Below are positions 29,204 to 38,058 of a stretch of 64,000 bases of DNA, one piece after another. The stretch spans positions 3,348,001-3,412,000 of the forward strand of contig NZ_CP132294.1 of assembly GCF_030734285.1 (NCBI RefSeq), read 5' to 3'. Position numbers and translations under genes: made by a program. The DNA is from Natronococcus sp. AD-5. GTDB taxonomy: Archaea > Halobacteriota > Halobacteria > Halobacteriales > Natrialbaceae. How positions within the stretch are numbered: the first letter of the stretch is position 1; every line of letters starts with the position of its first letter. Below the pieces are notes generated by a model. That model was not told the origin of the DNA. It saw nothing but the letters and a program-made list of their open reading frames with translations, and ran no database searches.

Positions 29204-29251
29204 TCAGTCCGACGCTTCCGCGGCCGCCACGGGCTCGATCGCGATCGTAGT
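29204..29251 (-). repeat. Second copy of the ileS 3' end
   Basis: On the minus strand these bases encode TIAIEPVAAAEASD and a TGA stop, the same last 14 residues as ileS (29440-29483, TAG stop), but with synonymous changes at several codons. The homology stops abruptly on the upstream side. The two copies lie 236 bp apart in the same direction, separated by non-coding sequence. This is a remnant of another ileS allele, not a gene. Confidence 0.75.
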
Positions 29252-29439
29252 ATCCACCTTTTTTCCGTTCGGGTCGCTCCACGTGCTCACGGGTCACTTC
29301 GTTCCCCGTTCGTCTACGAGGACTTCGCGTTCGCTCAGTCCTCGCACCGTTCGCGACCACTCACGCGAAAAATCTGGACCAAAAAGAACGGAACGTCGGC
29401 TCCGCCTCCCGTTCCGGGAAACGCCTCGAGCGGCGTACG

Positions 29440-32400
29440 CTAGTCCGACGCTTCCGCGGCCGCAACCGGTTCGATTGCGATCGTCATCGGGACGTCCTCG
29501 ACGTCCCACTCCTTGCGGTGGCCGTCCTCGACGGCGCGGAGTTCGTCGGCGCGGACCTCCTCGCGGATCAGTTCCTCGCGTTCGTCGACGAGGTCGGCGA
29601 CGCGGTCGTCCGCGATCTCGAGTTCGAGCGCGATCCGCTCCTCGACGTCGAGATCGAGGTCCTTGCGCATCTCCTGGACGCGCCGGATGACCTCGCGGGC
29701 GTAGCCCTCGCTCTCGATGTCGGCGGTCAGCGAGGCGTCGACGTAGACGACGCCGCGATCGTCGCCGTTCAGGCCGAACGCGGTGCCGGCGACGCCCTCG
29801 GGCGTCTCGGTGACGAACGAGACCATCGACGCTTCGATCTCCTCGTCACCCTCGAGAACGTCTCCGACTGCGGTCTCGAGGCTCTCGAGCGTCGGCTCCT
29901 CGATTCGAGCCTCGTTGAGCGCGTTCATCACCCGACCGGCGCGGTCGCCGAAGGCCGGGCCGAGTTCGCTCATGTCCGCCTGGGCGCTATAGTTGAGTTC
30001 GCCCCAGCGGTCGCCGGGTGCGACGAGTTCGACGTCGCGGGCGTTGAGCCGCTCGCCGAGCAGGTCGGTGTGGCGCTCGACCGCGTCGACGACGCGGTCG
30101 TCGTCCGCCGCGACGACGATCCGCGGGACGGGCCAGCGAAGCTTGCGGCCGGCCTGCTGGCGGGCGTTCGAGCCGGCCTCCTCGATGGCGCGAAGGAGCG
30201 CGACGTCCTCCTCGAGCTGGTCGTCGACCCAGCGCTCGTCGACGGCCGGCCAGTCGCACATGTGGACGGTGTCGTACCCGGCGTCGCCGGTGAGCGTGCC
30301 GTAGATCTCCTCGCTGACGAACGGCGCGTAGGGGGCGAGCAGCGCGACCGACTCCCGGAGTACCCTGTAGATCGTCGCGTAGGCCGCGTCCTTGGAGGCG
30401 CTGTCCTCCTCCTCCCACATGCGCTCGCGGACCGCCTGGACGTAGAACCGCGAGACGTCCTCGACGACGAACTCGAGCAGGGCGTCGAGAGCCCTATCTT
30501 GGCGGTAGTCCTCGAGGTGATCGGTCATCTCGGCCTTCGTCGACTGGAGTCGGGCGAGTACCCACTCGTCGATCAGCTCGAGGTCCGAGTCCACGTCGTC
30601 CAGCGTCGTTTTCCGTGGATCGAACTCGTCGAGACGCATGTACGGAAGCGGGAATCGGAAGACGTTCCACAGCGTCCGGAGGTGGTTCTCCATCGCCTGC
30701 ATCCCCTCCCAGGAGAACCGCATGTCGTCGCCCTGCGGGTTGTTCGACAGGAGGAACATCCGCATGACGTCCCGACCGTGGCGATCGATGGCCTCGTGGG
30801 GGTCGATCAGGATGTCCTTTGATTTCGACATCGCGCGCCCGTCGGGCATGAGCGCGTGGCCGTGCATCAACACCTCTTCGTAGGGAATTTCGCCGAGCGC
30901 GGCGGTGCCCATCCCGAGCTGGGACCAGAACCAGCCGCGGGTCTGGTCGTGGGCCTCGAGGATGAGGTCGGCGGGCCAGAGCTCGTCGAACTTGCTGTCG
31001 TCCGAGGGGAAGTCGAGGGTGCCCCACGACGCCACCGAGGAGTCGAGCCAGACGTCGAAGACGTCCGGGACGCGGGTGTAGGTGGTCCCGTCCTCGGTGA
31101 TAGTGAGATCGTCGACGGTGTCCTTGTGGAGGTCGACCGACTCGGGGTCGACGTCCTGGTCGACTCGCTCGGCGAGTTTCTCGCGGGTGCCGACGACGAT
31201 CATGTCCTCGTCGTCGTCGCGGTCCTCGGGCGTCCAGACGGGCAGCGGGATGCCCCAGTAGCGCTGGCGGGAGACGTTCCAGTCCGGCGCCTCCTCGACG
31301 AAGTCGCGGAACCGGTTGTCGCGGGCCCACTGCGGGTGCCACTCGCTGTCCTCGATGTTCTCGAGGAGTTCGTCCTTGACGTCCGTGATCGTGATGAACC
31401 ACTGATCGGTGACGATCTGGATGATGCCCGTGTCACAGCGCCAACAGTGGCCGTAGTTGTGGTGGACCGTCTCCGAGGAAAGCATGGCACCGTTGTCCTC
31501 GAGGTCGGCGATGATCTCCTCGTCGGCCTCCTTGACGAACTGGCCCTCGTACTTGCCGGCCGCGTCGGTGTAGACGCCGTCGCCGGCGACGGGACAGAAG
31601 ATCGGCAGCCCCAGTTCGCGGCCGCGCTCGAAGTCCTCCTCACCGTGGCCGGGCGCGGAGTGGACGAGCCCGGTGCGGTCGGCCTCGACGTAGTCGGCGG
31701 CGTAGACCTGCAGCGCGTCGTCGACGTCGACGTGGTCGGGCACCTCCTCGGCGAGGGGGTGTTCGTACTCCCAGCCGATCATCTCCTCGCCGGTGACCTC
31801 CTCGACGACCTCGTAGTCGCCGTACCGGCCCGCCTTCAGGACGCCCTCGACGCACTCCTCGGCGACGTAGAGCACTTCTTCCTCGCCATCGCGCTTCGCA
31901 CGAACGCCCTGGTAGGTCAGGTCGGGGTCGACGGCGACGAACGTGTTCGCGGGGATCGTCCACGGGGTGGTCGTCCAGATGACGACCGAGCCCTCGCGGT
32001 CCTCGAGGTCGAACTTGACGTAAATGGAGGGATCCTCGACGTCCTCGTACTCGACCTCGTTGTTCGCGATGGCGGTCTCGCAGCGGGGACACTGCGAGAT
32101 CGATCGGTGCCCCTTCTCGACGAGACCGCGCTCGGCGGCCTTCGAGAAGCCCCACCAGGCCGCCTCCATGTACTCGGGGCTGACGGTCCTGTAGGGGTTC
32201 TCCCAGTCCATCCAGACGCCGAAGTCCTGGAAGTCCGCCTGGAGCCCCTCGAGTTGCTCGTCGGCGTAGTCCTTACACTCCTGGATGAAGTTCTCCTCGC
32301 CGAACTCCTCGATGTCCTGCTTGTTCTCGAAGCCGAGCCGCTCCTCGACCCGGGTCTCGATCGGGAGGCCGTGCATGTCGTACCCCGGCCGGTCGGTCAC

Positions 32401-32640
32401 GTCGTACCCCTGCATCCGGTGGAAGCGGATGTAGACGTCCTTCAGGGACTTGTTCCAGGTCGTCCCCATGTGCGCCGACCCGGACGTGTACGGCGGGCCG
32501 TCGACGAAGAAGAACGATTCACCGTCCGATCGATGCTCGACCGTTCGTTCGTAGGCGTCGACCTCGTCCCAGTACTCGAACACCCGCTGCTCGAGCGCGT
32601 GGGGATCGTACTGGTCGTCGACCTCGCCGAACCTGCTCAT
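29440..32640 (-). CDS. ileS: Isoleucyl-tRNA synthetase
   Basis: A 1066-residue class I synthetase that charges tRNA-Ile and edits mischarged valine. The HIGH-type site is SGSAHMGTTWNK and the KMSKS-type site is AMSKSKD (lysine replaced by Ala at the first position). The 'WDRPGYDMHGLPIETRV'-like segment (here DRPGYDMHGLPIETRVEERL), the CP1 editing domain and a C-terminal anticodon-binding region are all present. Length is normal for archaeal IleS. The start at 32640 (MSRFGEVDDQYDPHALEQRV) is preferred; upstream sequence in frame is low-quality. A second, diverged copy of its last 14 codons lies beyond its stop. Confidence 0.96.
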   Translation of the reverse strand: MSRFGEVDDQYDPHALEQRVFEYWDEVDAYERTVEHRSDGESFFFVDGPPYTSGSAHMGTTWNKSLKDVYIRFHRMQGYDVTDRPGYDMHGLPIETRVEERLGFENKQDIEEFGEENFIQECKDYADEQLEGLQADFQDFGVWMDWENPYRTVSPEYMEAAWWGFSKAAERGLVEKGHRSISQCPRCETAIANNEVEYEDVEDPSIYVKFDLEDREGSVVIWTTTPWTIPANTFVAVDPDLTYQGVRAKRDGEEEVLYVAEECVEGVLKAGRYGDYEVVEEVTGEEMIGWEYEHPLAEEVPDHVDVDDALQVYAADYVEADRTGLVHSAPGHGEEDFERGRELGLPIFCPVAGDGVYTDAAGKYEGQFVKEADEEIIADLEDNGAMLSSETVHHNYGHCWRCDTGIIQIVTDQWFITITDVKDELLENIEDSEWHPQWARDNRFRDFVEEAPDWNVSRQRYWGIPLPVWTPEDRDDDEDMIVVGTREKLAERVDQDVDPESVDLHKDTVDDLTITEDGTTYTRVPDVFDVWLDSSVASWGTLDFPSDDSKFDELWPADLILEAHDQTRGWFWSQLGMGTAALGEIPYEEVLMHGHALMPDGRAMSKSKDILIDPHEAIDRHGRDVMRMFLLSNNPQGDDMRFSWEGMQAMENHLRTLWNVFRFPLPYMRLDEFDPRKTTLDDVDSDLELIDEWVLARLQSTKAEMTDHLEDYRQDRALDALLEFVVEDVSRFYVQAVRERMWEEEDSASKDAAYATIYRVLRESVALLAPYAPFVSEEIYGTLTGDAGYDTVHMCDWPAVDERWVDDQLEEDVALLRAIEEAGSNARQQAGRKLRWPVPRIVVAADDDRVVDAVERHTDLLGERLNARDVELVAPGDRWGELNYSAQADMSELGPAFGDRAGRVMNALNEARIEEPTLESLETAVGDVLEGDEEIEASMVSFVTETPEGVAGTAFGLNGDDRGVVYVDASLTADIESEGYAREVIRRVQEMRKDLDLDVEERIALELEIADDRVADLVDEREELIREEVRADELRAVEDGHRKEWDVEDVPMTIAIEPVAAAEASD

Positions 32641-32792
32641 ACCAGACGTAATTGCCCGGGATGGTAAAGAGGAATCGATATTGCGGGTTCGATCGCCCGA
32701 CGAAGCCGCCACCGCTCGGACTCGAATCGTTCTGCCACTCGAGCGAGTACTTCGGAAGTCGTATGTGTCCCACTTTTGATCGGTAAGAACGA

Positions 32793-33050
32793 ATGCTCGA
32801 AGCGCGCGAGGCGATCGGTGTGGTACTCGATCGGGAGGCGGGAAAGCTCGTCCTCGTGATCCTTCTTGGCTGGTGGATGATAAACGCGGGAGCGACGGAC
32901 TGGATCGGATTCCAGGGCGTCTTCCGGGTCCTCCACGAGTGGCTGGTTGCTCTTACCAGACTCGCCGGCTTCGCGCTCTACTACGGAGGGGTACTCGCGT
33001 TGCTGGTCAAAATCGTCTACGAAGCGGTAACGGCGGCCGAGTCGCGCTAG
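32793..33050 (+). CDS. Small membrane protein, 85 aa
   Basis: A predicted two-helix membrane protein: one helix near 19-35 ('KLVLVILLGWWMINAG') and one near 55-78 ('LAGFALYYGGVLALLVKIVY'). The N-terminus (MLEAREAIGVVLDREAG) looks amphipathic. It ends 4 bases inside the 3' end of the convergent gene at 33047-33274. Function unknown. Confidence 0.75.
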   Translation: MLEAREAIGVVLDREAGKLVLVILLGWWMINAGATDWIGFQGVFRVLHEWLVALTRLAGFALYYGGVLALLVKIVYEAVTAAESR

Positions 33051-33274
33051 CTCGAGTGAACGGCGTCGAGAACCTTCTGGTAGCCGAGACCGTACACGCC
33101 GGCGTAGAGCATGACGCCGCCGAGGGCGGCGAGCCACAGCGCGACGACGGCTTCTCCGGAGCCGTAGTGCTGGACGCTCGCGTACTCCGCGGCGAGGCCG
33201 CCCGCCGTCAGTACGGCCGCGGCGACGGTATAGAGCAACAGTGCGAACGATTCGACGATGAGTTCGGACGTCAT
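33047..33274 (-). CDS. Small membrane protein, 75 aa
   Basis: A 75-residue hydrophobic protein with two predicted helices ('FALLLYTVAAAVLTAGGLAA' and 'ALWLAALGGVMLYAGVYGLG') and a short polar tail. It overlaps the convergent 85-residue membrane protein by 4 bases at their 3' ends. The start ATG at 33274 is chosen because the first helix follows; the frame is open further upstream but that is antisense to the glycosylase gene. Function unknown. Confidence 0.72.
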   Translation of the reverse strand: MTSELIVESFALLLYTVAAAVLTAGGLAAEYASVQHYGSGEAVVALWLAALGGVMLYAGVYGLGYQKVLDAVHSS

Positions 33275-33379
33275 TATCGTCCGTAAGCCACCCGGCGAAG
33301 GTAAATTTGTCCCTCGGCTCCGTGAATTACCGAACGGCTGATCCGACCGGCCTATAGGCCTCGAGACCGGAACGTAGCT

Positions 33380-34069
33380 GTGCCCGCTTCGAACGATGAC
33401 GCCGACTCCGGAACCGCCGCGGATCCGCCCTTTCCCGACTCGAGGAACGTCCTCCAGGCCGACTGTCGACGCTGTCCCGCCCTCGCCGAAAACCGCAACT
33501 GCATCTCCTGGGGAACCGGGCCGCTCGACGCCGACGTTCTCGTCGTCGGCGAGGCGCCCGGTCACGGGAATCCGGACGCCGATCCCTGGCGGGGCGGCAA
33601 CTGGACCGGTCGAGCGTACACCTCGCGCCACTCGGGACGGCGGATCCGCCGCACGCTCGAGCGGGTCGGCTACGGCGACGAGGCCTATTACACGAACGCC
33701 GTGAAGTGCTTCCCCGCGAGCGCGAACGACCCGACGAGCAACCGCGAGCCCACCCGCGAGGAGCGAGCGAACTGCCGCACCCACCTGGTGACCGAGGTCG
33801 AGACGCTCGAGCCAGACGTCGTCCTCGCGACGGGTAAGCACGCGACTAAATCCGTGCTGGCGGCCGAAGACCGCACGCTCGACGGGTTCATCGACACTGT
33901 CCTCGAGCCCGTTCGGTGCGAACGCCTCGGCGTCTGGTTGCTGCCGATTCTGCACCCATCGTACCAGGACGTCTGGATCGGCCGGCTCGGGTTCGAGCCC
34001 GACGAGTACCTCGAGGAGATTCGCGCGACGCTCGACGACCTGTGCTCGCCGAGCGGCCGCGGCACCTAA
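33380..34069 (+). CDS. Family 4-type uracil-DNA glycosylase with Fe-S cluster motif
   Basis: A 229-residue DNA repair enzyme that removes uracil from DNA. The glycosylase motif is VVGEAPGHGNPDADPWRGG, with the later 'LPILHPSYQDV' segment that completes the active site. Four cysteines fit a [4Fe-4S] cluster: Cys29 and Cys32 (CRRC) and two more in NAVKCFP and ANCRTH. The motif differs from the textbook family 4 sequence (no second Pro/Phe pair), so it may represent a haloarchaeal variant. A GTG start at 33380 is used. Confidence 0.85.
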   Translation: MPASNDDADSGTAADPPFPDSRNVLQADCRRCPALAENRNCISWGTGPLDADVLVVGEAPGHGNPDADPWRGGNWTGRAYTSRHSGRRIRRTLERVGYGDEAYYTNAVKCFPASANDPTSNREPTREERANCRTHLVTEVETLEPDVVLATGKHATKSVLAAEDRTLDGFIDTVLEPVRCERLGVWLLPILHPSYQDVWIGRLGFEPDEYLEEIRATLDDLCSPSGRGT

Positions 34070-34094
34070 GCCGATCGGCGCTCGAGACGAAGGC

Positions 34095-34526
34095 ATGGCG
34101 GTTCGCCACCGACTGACGAGCGTCGAGACGGTTCGCGAGGACGGGTCGTGGCTGTTTACGGTTCGCGACCAGCACGGCACGAACGAGGAGGTGATCCTCG
34201 TTCCCTGCGCCGACGACGGGGACCCCGTCGAGGCGTGGATCAACCGGTGTACCCACGAGGAGCAGCGCCTCCACCGCGACGGCGTCGGCGCCGTGATCCG
34301 GGAGGGGCAGATCGTCTGTCCGAAACACGGCTCGATGTTCGACACCTGTTCGGGCTACTGCGACAACGGCGAGGCCGCGGAGACGACCCTCGTCTCCGTC
34401 GAGATCGCCGTCGAGGACGGACAGGTGTACCTGACCGACGGCAGCGTCAGCTTCCTGTCCGAAGGCGCGAGCAGCGACGACGGGGACGACGATACGCCGG
34501 GCTCGACCTCGCACCTGCAGTTTTAA
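34095..34526 (+). CDS. Rieske [2Fe-2S] protein
   Basis: A 143-residue protein with a Rieske cluster: first pair in CTHEEQRL and second in CPKHGSMFDTCSGYC, giving the two-Cys, two-His ligand set. It has no membrane segment and no dioxygenase subunit, so it resembles the small soluble ferredoxin-like Rieske proteins. The tail (EGASSDDGDDD onward) is acidic. The start is 25 bp after the glycosylase stop, so the two may be co-transcribed. Electron donor and acceptor unknown. Confidence 0.88.
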   Translation: MAVRHRLTSVETVREDGSWLFTVRDQHGTNEEVILVPCADDGDPVEAWINRCTHEEQRLHRDGVGAVIREGQIVCPKHGSMFDTCSGYCDNGEAAETTLVSVEIAVEDGQVYLTDGSVSFLSEGASSDDGDDDTPGSTSHLQF

Positions 34527-34574
34527 CCGACCGCCGACCGGCGCAACTCGCCTCGTGATCGGAGCGCGGTTCGA

Positions 34575-36998
34575 TCAGCGCGGCGACTCCGCCGCGTTCT
34601 CGACCGCGGGCAGGGTGAACGAAAACGTCGAGCCCTCGCCGGGTTCGGACTCGACCCAGATCTCGCCGCCGTGACGGTCGATGATACGTTGGCAGAGCGC
34701 GAGGCCGATCCCCGTTCCCTCGTACTCCTCGCGGCTGTGGAGGCGGTCGAAGACGGTGAACACCCGATCCCGATCGTCCGGGTCGATGCCGATCCCCTCG
34801 TCGCGAACCGAGACGATCCACTCCTGTCCCCGTCGTTTCGCGTCCACGTGAACGCGCGGTGGCTCGTCTCCCGCGTAGGTGATCGCGTTGTCCAGCAGGT
34901 TCTGGAAGATCTGACGCACCTGACTCGCGTCGCCTTTCACGCGGGGCAGTCCCCCGGCGGTCACCTCGGCGTCGCTCTCGCGAATACACAGCTGGAGATC
35001 CTCGAGCACGTCGTCGAGAACCGCGTCGAGGTCCATCGGTTCGAACGGATCGCCCTGCGTTTCCACGCGCGAGTACTCGAGCAGGGCGTCGATCATCTCG
35101 CGCATCCGGTCGGCGCCGTCGACGGCGAACTCGAGGAACTCCTCGCCGTCCTCGTCGAACGCGTCGCCGTACCGGCTCTCGAGCAGCTGCAGGTAGCTCG
35201 TGACCATCCGCAGCGGCTCCTGGAGGTCGTGGGAGGCGGCGTAGGCGAACTGCTCGAGACGCTCGTTTGACTCCTCGAGCGCCCGTTCGCGTTGTTGTTG
35301 CTCGAGTTCGTACTCGATCCACTGCGACATCAGGTGGTGGAACGTCCGTTCGGCGTCCGAAAACGGTCGATCGCGGGAGCCCGACGACACGAAGAAGAAC
35401 GTCCGGTCGGCTCCGTTCTCGAGTTCGATCCGCGTTCCGAGGTAGGTCTCGAGGCCGAACTCCTCGTAGGAGGGGATACCCTCGACGCCCGCGCGCTCGG
35501 GATCGGTGACGGCAGCCGTCCGTCGCTCGTCGAGGGTCAGTCGACAGTACGTTTCCGAGAGGGTCGTCTCCGCCCCGAGCTCGAAGTAGTCGTTCTCGTC
35601 GCTCACCGCTTCGATCTCGAACGAGTCGCTCGCTAAGTCGATGCGGGCCAGTCCGCCCAGTTCGAGGTCGAGCCGCTCGCAGCCCAGCTCGAACATCTCC
35701 TGGAGTTTCTCGTCGAACGACGCGTCCGGATCGGCCGCGATCTCGTACAGCGTGCGCTCGTGATACTCGCGTCGATTCTGCTCGAGTTGGTACTTCACCC
35801 ACTGTCCCATCAACTGGTTGAACGTCCGTTCTTCGGCCGTGAATCCCTCGTCACGGCCGTCCGACGAGACGAAGAAGAACGTCCGGTCGTCGCCGCCGTC
35901 GATCTCGAGGTAGGTGCCGAGGTACGCCTGCAGTCCGAACTCCTCGTAGACGACGGCGTCGTCGTATCCCTCTACCTCCGGATCCGAGACGCACTCGCCC
36001 GCCTCGATTCCGGCGGCGCCCATACAGTACGTTTCCGACAGTGGGAGTTCGACGCCGGGTTCGAGGTACTCGTGGTCGTCGCTGGTGTACTCGATCTCGA
36101 ACCAGTCCCGGTCGGCGTCGACGCGAGCCATCGCGCCGAGTTCGAGATCGAACCGCTCGCAGCCCAGCTCGAACATCTCCTGGAGTTTCTCGTCGAACGA
36201 CGCGTCCGGATCGGCCGTGATCTCGTTCTGTCGCTGCAGGTGCTGGTGGCGCCGCTGCAGTTCGACCCGCGCTTCGGTCCGATCCAGCAGCGTCCCCATC
36301 ATCCGGTCGATCTCGCGTTCCGGCTGATCGGGGCCGAAAAACTCCGCCGGCGGCGTGTAGTAGAAGTTCTGACAGACCGTATCGTCGTAGATCAGGTGCG
36401 GATGCGTCTTGATAATGTCCCGAAGGATCTCCGCGGGAAACCGCTCGCGGTTGTACTGACAGAGTGCAATACCGTTCGCGTCCGGAAGGAGCTCGTTGAG
36501 GTTCCCCTCGTACTCGACGAGTTCTTCGATCGGGGGGTCGTCGCCGAACACCCACGTCATCTCGCCCGCGATTCGAAGACCCTCGTACTGCTCGGCGGCC
36601 TCCTCGATGGCGTCCTCGAGGAAGGCGATCATCTCGTCGGGATCGAACGCGCCGTTCCGGAGGTACGAGTCCTGGGCGGTGTGCATCGTGAGCGCGCCCG
36701 ACTCGAGCGCCGCGTCGGCGTCCACGTCCGCGTCCCGGAGCGCCGAGAGGATCGCTTCGGTATCGTTCTCGTCCGCGATGTAGACGCATCGCTCTCCGCG
36801 CTCGAGTCCGCGTTCGAGGTACGGAATCACCGTCGCGAACTGTTCCGCCTGCGACTCGTAGATGAGCGCGAGGTGATCGTACGAGTCGTGTTCGTCTACC
36901 GATTCGATAGGCCCCTCGAACTCGGACGTCGCGTGTAGCGCTTCGAGACCGGCCTCGAGTCCGAGGAGATCATCGGTGCGTCGTATTTGGTGACTCAT
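34575..36998 (-). CDS. Sensor histidine kinase: MEDS - GAF - GAF - HisKA - HATPase
   Basis: An 807-residue hybrid sensor. Residues ~40-230 form a MEDS/DcmR-type domain ('DHLALIYESQAEQFATVIPY'). Two GAF-like domains follow (~260-420 and ~420-580); they are tandem duplicates, sharing the segment 'DPDASFDEKLQEMFELGCER' with 65 identical DNA bases 480 bp apart. The dimerisation helix has FAYAASHDLQEPLRMV with phosphorylated His590, then the ATPase domain (N box 'QNLLDNAITYAG', G boxes 'RDEGIGIDPDD' and 'EGTGIGLALCQ'). No response regulator is adjacent, so the partner is unknown. The ATG at 36998 is the best start. Confidence 0.85.
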   Translation of the reverse strand: MSHQIRRTDDLLGLEAGLEALHATSEFEGPIESVDEHDSYDHLALIYESQAEQFATVIPYLERGLERGERCVYIADENDTEAILSALRDADVDADAALESGALTMHTAQDSYLRNGAFDPDEMIAFLEDAIEEAAEQYEGLRIAGEMTWVFGDDPPIEELVEYEGNLNELLPDANGIALCQYNRERFPAEILRDIIKTHPHLIYDDTVCQNFYYTPPAEFFGPDQPEREIDRMMGTLLDRTEARVELQRRHQHLQRQNEITADPDASFDEKLQEMFELGCERFDLELGAMARVDADRDWFEIEYTSDDHEYLEPGVELPLSETYCMGAAGIEAGECVSDPEVEGYDDAVVYEEFGLQAYLGTYLEIDGGDDRTFFFVSSDGRDEGFTAEERTFNQLMGQWVKYQLEQNRREYHERTLYEIAADPDASFDEKLQEMFELGCERLDLELGGLARIDLASDSFEIEAVSDENDYFELGAETTLSETYCRLTLDERRTAAVTDPERAGVEGIPSYEEFGLETYLGTRIELENGADRTFFFVSSGSRDRPFSDAERTFHHLMSQWIEYELEQQQRERALEESNERLEQFAYAASHDLQEPLRMVTSYLQLLESRYGDAFDEDGEEFLEFAVDGADRMREMIDALLEYSRVETQGDPFEPMDLDAVLDDVLEDLQLCIRESDAEVTAGGLPRVKGDASQVRQIFQNLLDNAITYAGDEPPRVHVDAKRRGQEWIVSVRDEGIGIDPDDRDRVFTVFDRLHSREEYEGTGIGLALCQRIIDRHGGEIWVESEPGEGSTFSFTLPAVENAAESPR
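35673..36217 (-). repeat. Direct repeat inside the kinase gene (tandem GAF)
   Basis: A 65-bp block is identical at 35673-35737 and 36153-36217, exactly 480 bp (160 codons) apart. Further shared stretches lie at matching offsets, for example 'cgaagaagaacgtccggtcg' near 35390 and 35870. This records a tandem duplication of a whole GAF module; the unit length keeps the frame. Confidence 0.85.
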
Positions 36999-37350
36999 GA
37001 GCTGATCGTCGAGTAGTGATCGGTCGTCCAGCAGTACTTCCGACGTCGGATACGACCGCCCGCACCGCTGCAGCGGTGCGGGATTCGAAACCGCAAGGGA
37101 GCGTCTACCTACCGCTGACGACTGTCGTTCAGTATACACAAAGAGCGGACTCGGAGGGATAAGTACGCGGGTTACGTACCGAACGGTGCGGGCGAAAGGA
37201 ACGATCGCACCGCGATATTCACGCGGTGTGGACTGCTGGGCCGGCGAACGTTCGGACCGGTCGTTCCGACGAAGGGCGGCCGGCGACCTTCATCCGCTCG
37301 CGCGCTCGCGCCGGGTAACCTTCTTACGGCGAGCCGACGCACACTCGCGT
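36999..37350. other. 352-bp divergent intergenic region
   Basis: It lies between the leftward kinase and the rightward HIT gene and codes nothing convincing. Besides the palindrome and tRNA-like stretch (37059-37128), it holds 'gggataagtacg' near 37158 and a TATA-like 'ttcttacggc' at 37321-37330, ~25 bp before the HIT ATG at 37351. Confidence 0.45.
37059..37128. repeat. 24-bp perfect palindrome next to tRNA-like sequence, upstream of the kinase
   Basis: A perfect 24-bp palindrome with half-site CCCGCACCGCTG lies at 37059-37082. On the minus strand, 37117 to 37071 reads like a shrunken tRNA: acceptor arms cagcggt and accgctg pair over 7 bp, and 'gcggtttcgaatcccgc' looks like a T arm (4 of 5 pairs). 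A second small palindrome ACGAC-t-GTCGT follows at 37118-37128. It lies 60-130 bp upstream of the kinase start. Possible readings are a regulator site or a decayed tRNA. Confidence 0.5.
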
Positions 37351-37770
37351 ATGAGTACGATCTTCAGCCAGATCGTGGCGGGCGAGATTCCCGCTCGAGT
37401 CGTGTACGAAGACGAAACGACGTACGCCTTTCTCGACGCCAACCCGCTGGCGCCGGGCCACACGCTCGTGATCCCGAAAGACGAGTACGAGCGGCTGAAC
37501 GACGTCCCCGACGACGTCGCGACTGATCTCTACGCGACGGTTCACCGGCTGGTCCCCGCGGTCGAAGCCGCCGTCGACGCAGACGCCTCGACCGTCGCCT
37601 TCAACAACGGCGAGGCCGCCGGTCAGGAGGTACCCCACGTTCACTGCCACATCGTGCCGCGTTTCGAGGGCGACGGCGGCGGCCCCATCCACGCCGTCGC
37701 GGGCGACCGCCCCGACCTCGCGGACGACGAACTCGACGACATCGCCGCGGACGTCGAGTCTCGAGTCTGA
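37351..37770 (+). CDS. HIT-family nucleotide hydrolase
   Basis: A 139-residue histidine-triad protein with the active motif HVHCHIVPR and the upstream 'PLAPGHTLVIPKDEYERLND' core. Family members hydrolyse adenosine phosphoramidates or Ap4A. It is slightly longer than the minimal HINT type owing to an acidic C-terminal tail (DLADDELDDIAADVESRV). The ATG at 37351 follows a TATA-like element by ~25 bp; the frame is open upstream but without family similarity. Confidence 0.92.
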   Translation: MSTIFSQIVAGEIPARVVYEDETTYAFLDANPLAPGHTLVIPKDEYERLNDVPDDVATDLYATVHRLVPAVEAAVDADASTVAFNNGEAAGQEVPHVHCHIVPRFEGDGGGPIHAVAGDRPDLADDELDDIAADVESRV

Positions 37771-37821
37771 ACCGCACCCGAGCCGCGCGAACTTTTATCG
37801 CTCGCGTCCGAGTCGCCACCT

Positions 37822-38058
37822 ATGTCACCGTTACTCGCCGACCTCGCCGCCCGGTTGCGAGCCTGCCCCGTCGCCGCGACGATCGAACTCGGCAGCCTCC
37901 TCGTCTGCTGTCTGCTGTTCGCCGGGACGGTCGGACTGCTCGCGAGCGGGCCGCCGGCCGGCGTCGGCTGGTCGTGGCTCCTGGTCGTCGGCGTCGGCGC
38001 CTCGTTCGTCGTGTTCTGGACGGCCCTCGTTCCGCTGTACGAGCGAACGCTAGAGTAA
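37822..38058 (+). CDS. Small membrane protein, 78 aa
   Basis: Two hydrophobic helices (about 20-40 'TIELGSLLVCCLLFAGTVGL' and 45-70 'GVGWSWLLVVGVGASFVVFW') with a short charged C-terminus (PLYERTLE). It lies between the HIT gene and the convergent prepilin peptidase, overlapping the latter's 3' end by 9 bases. The family is unknown; it is likely a conserved haloarchaeal membrane protein. Confidence 0.7.
   Translation: MSPLLADLAARLRACPVAATIELGSLLVCCLLFAGTVGLLASGPPAGVGWSWLLVVGVGASFVVFWTALVPLYERTLE

Noticed and set aside
36085-36327. Rightward frame inside the kinase gene
   Set aside because: Ser/Arg-rich antisense shadow of the GAF region.
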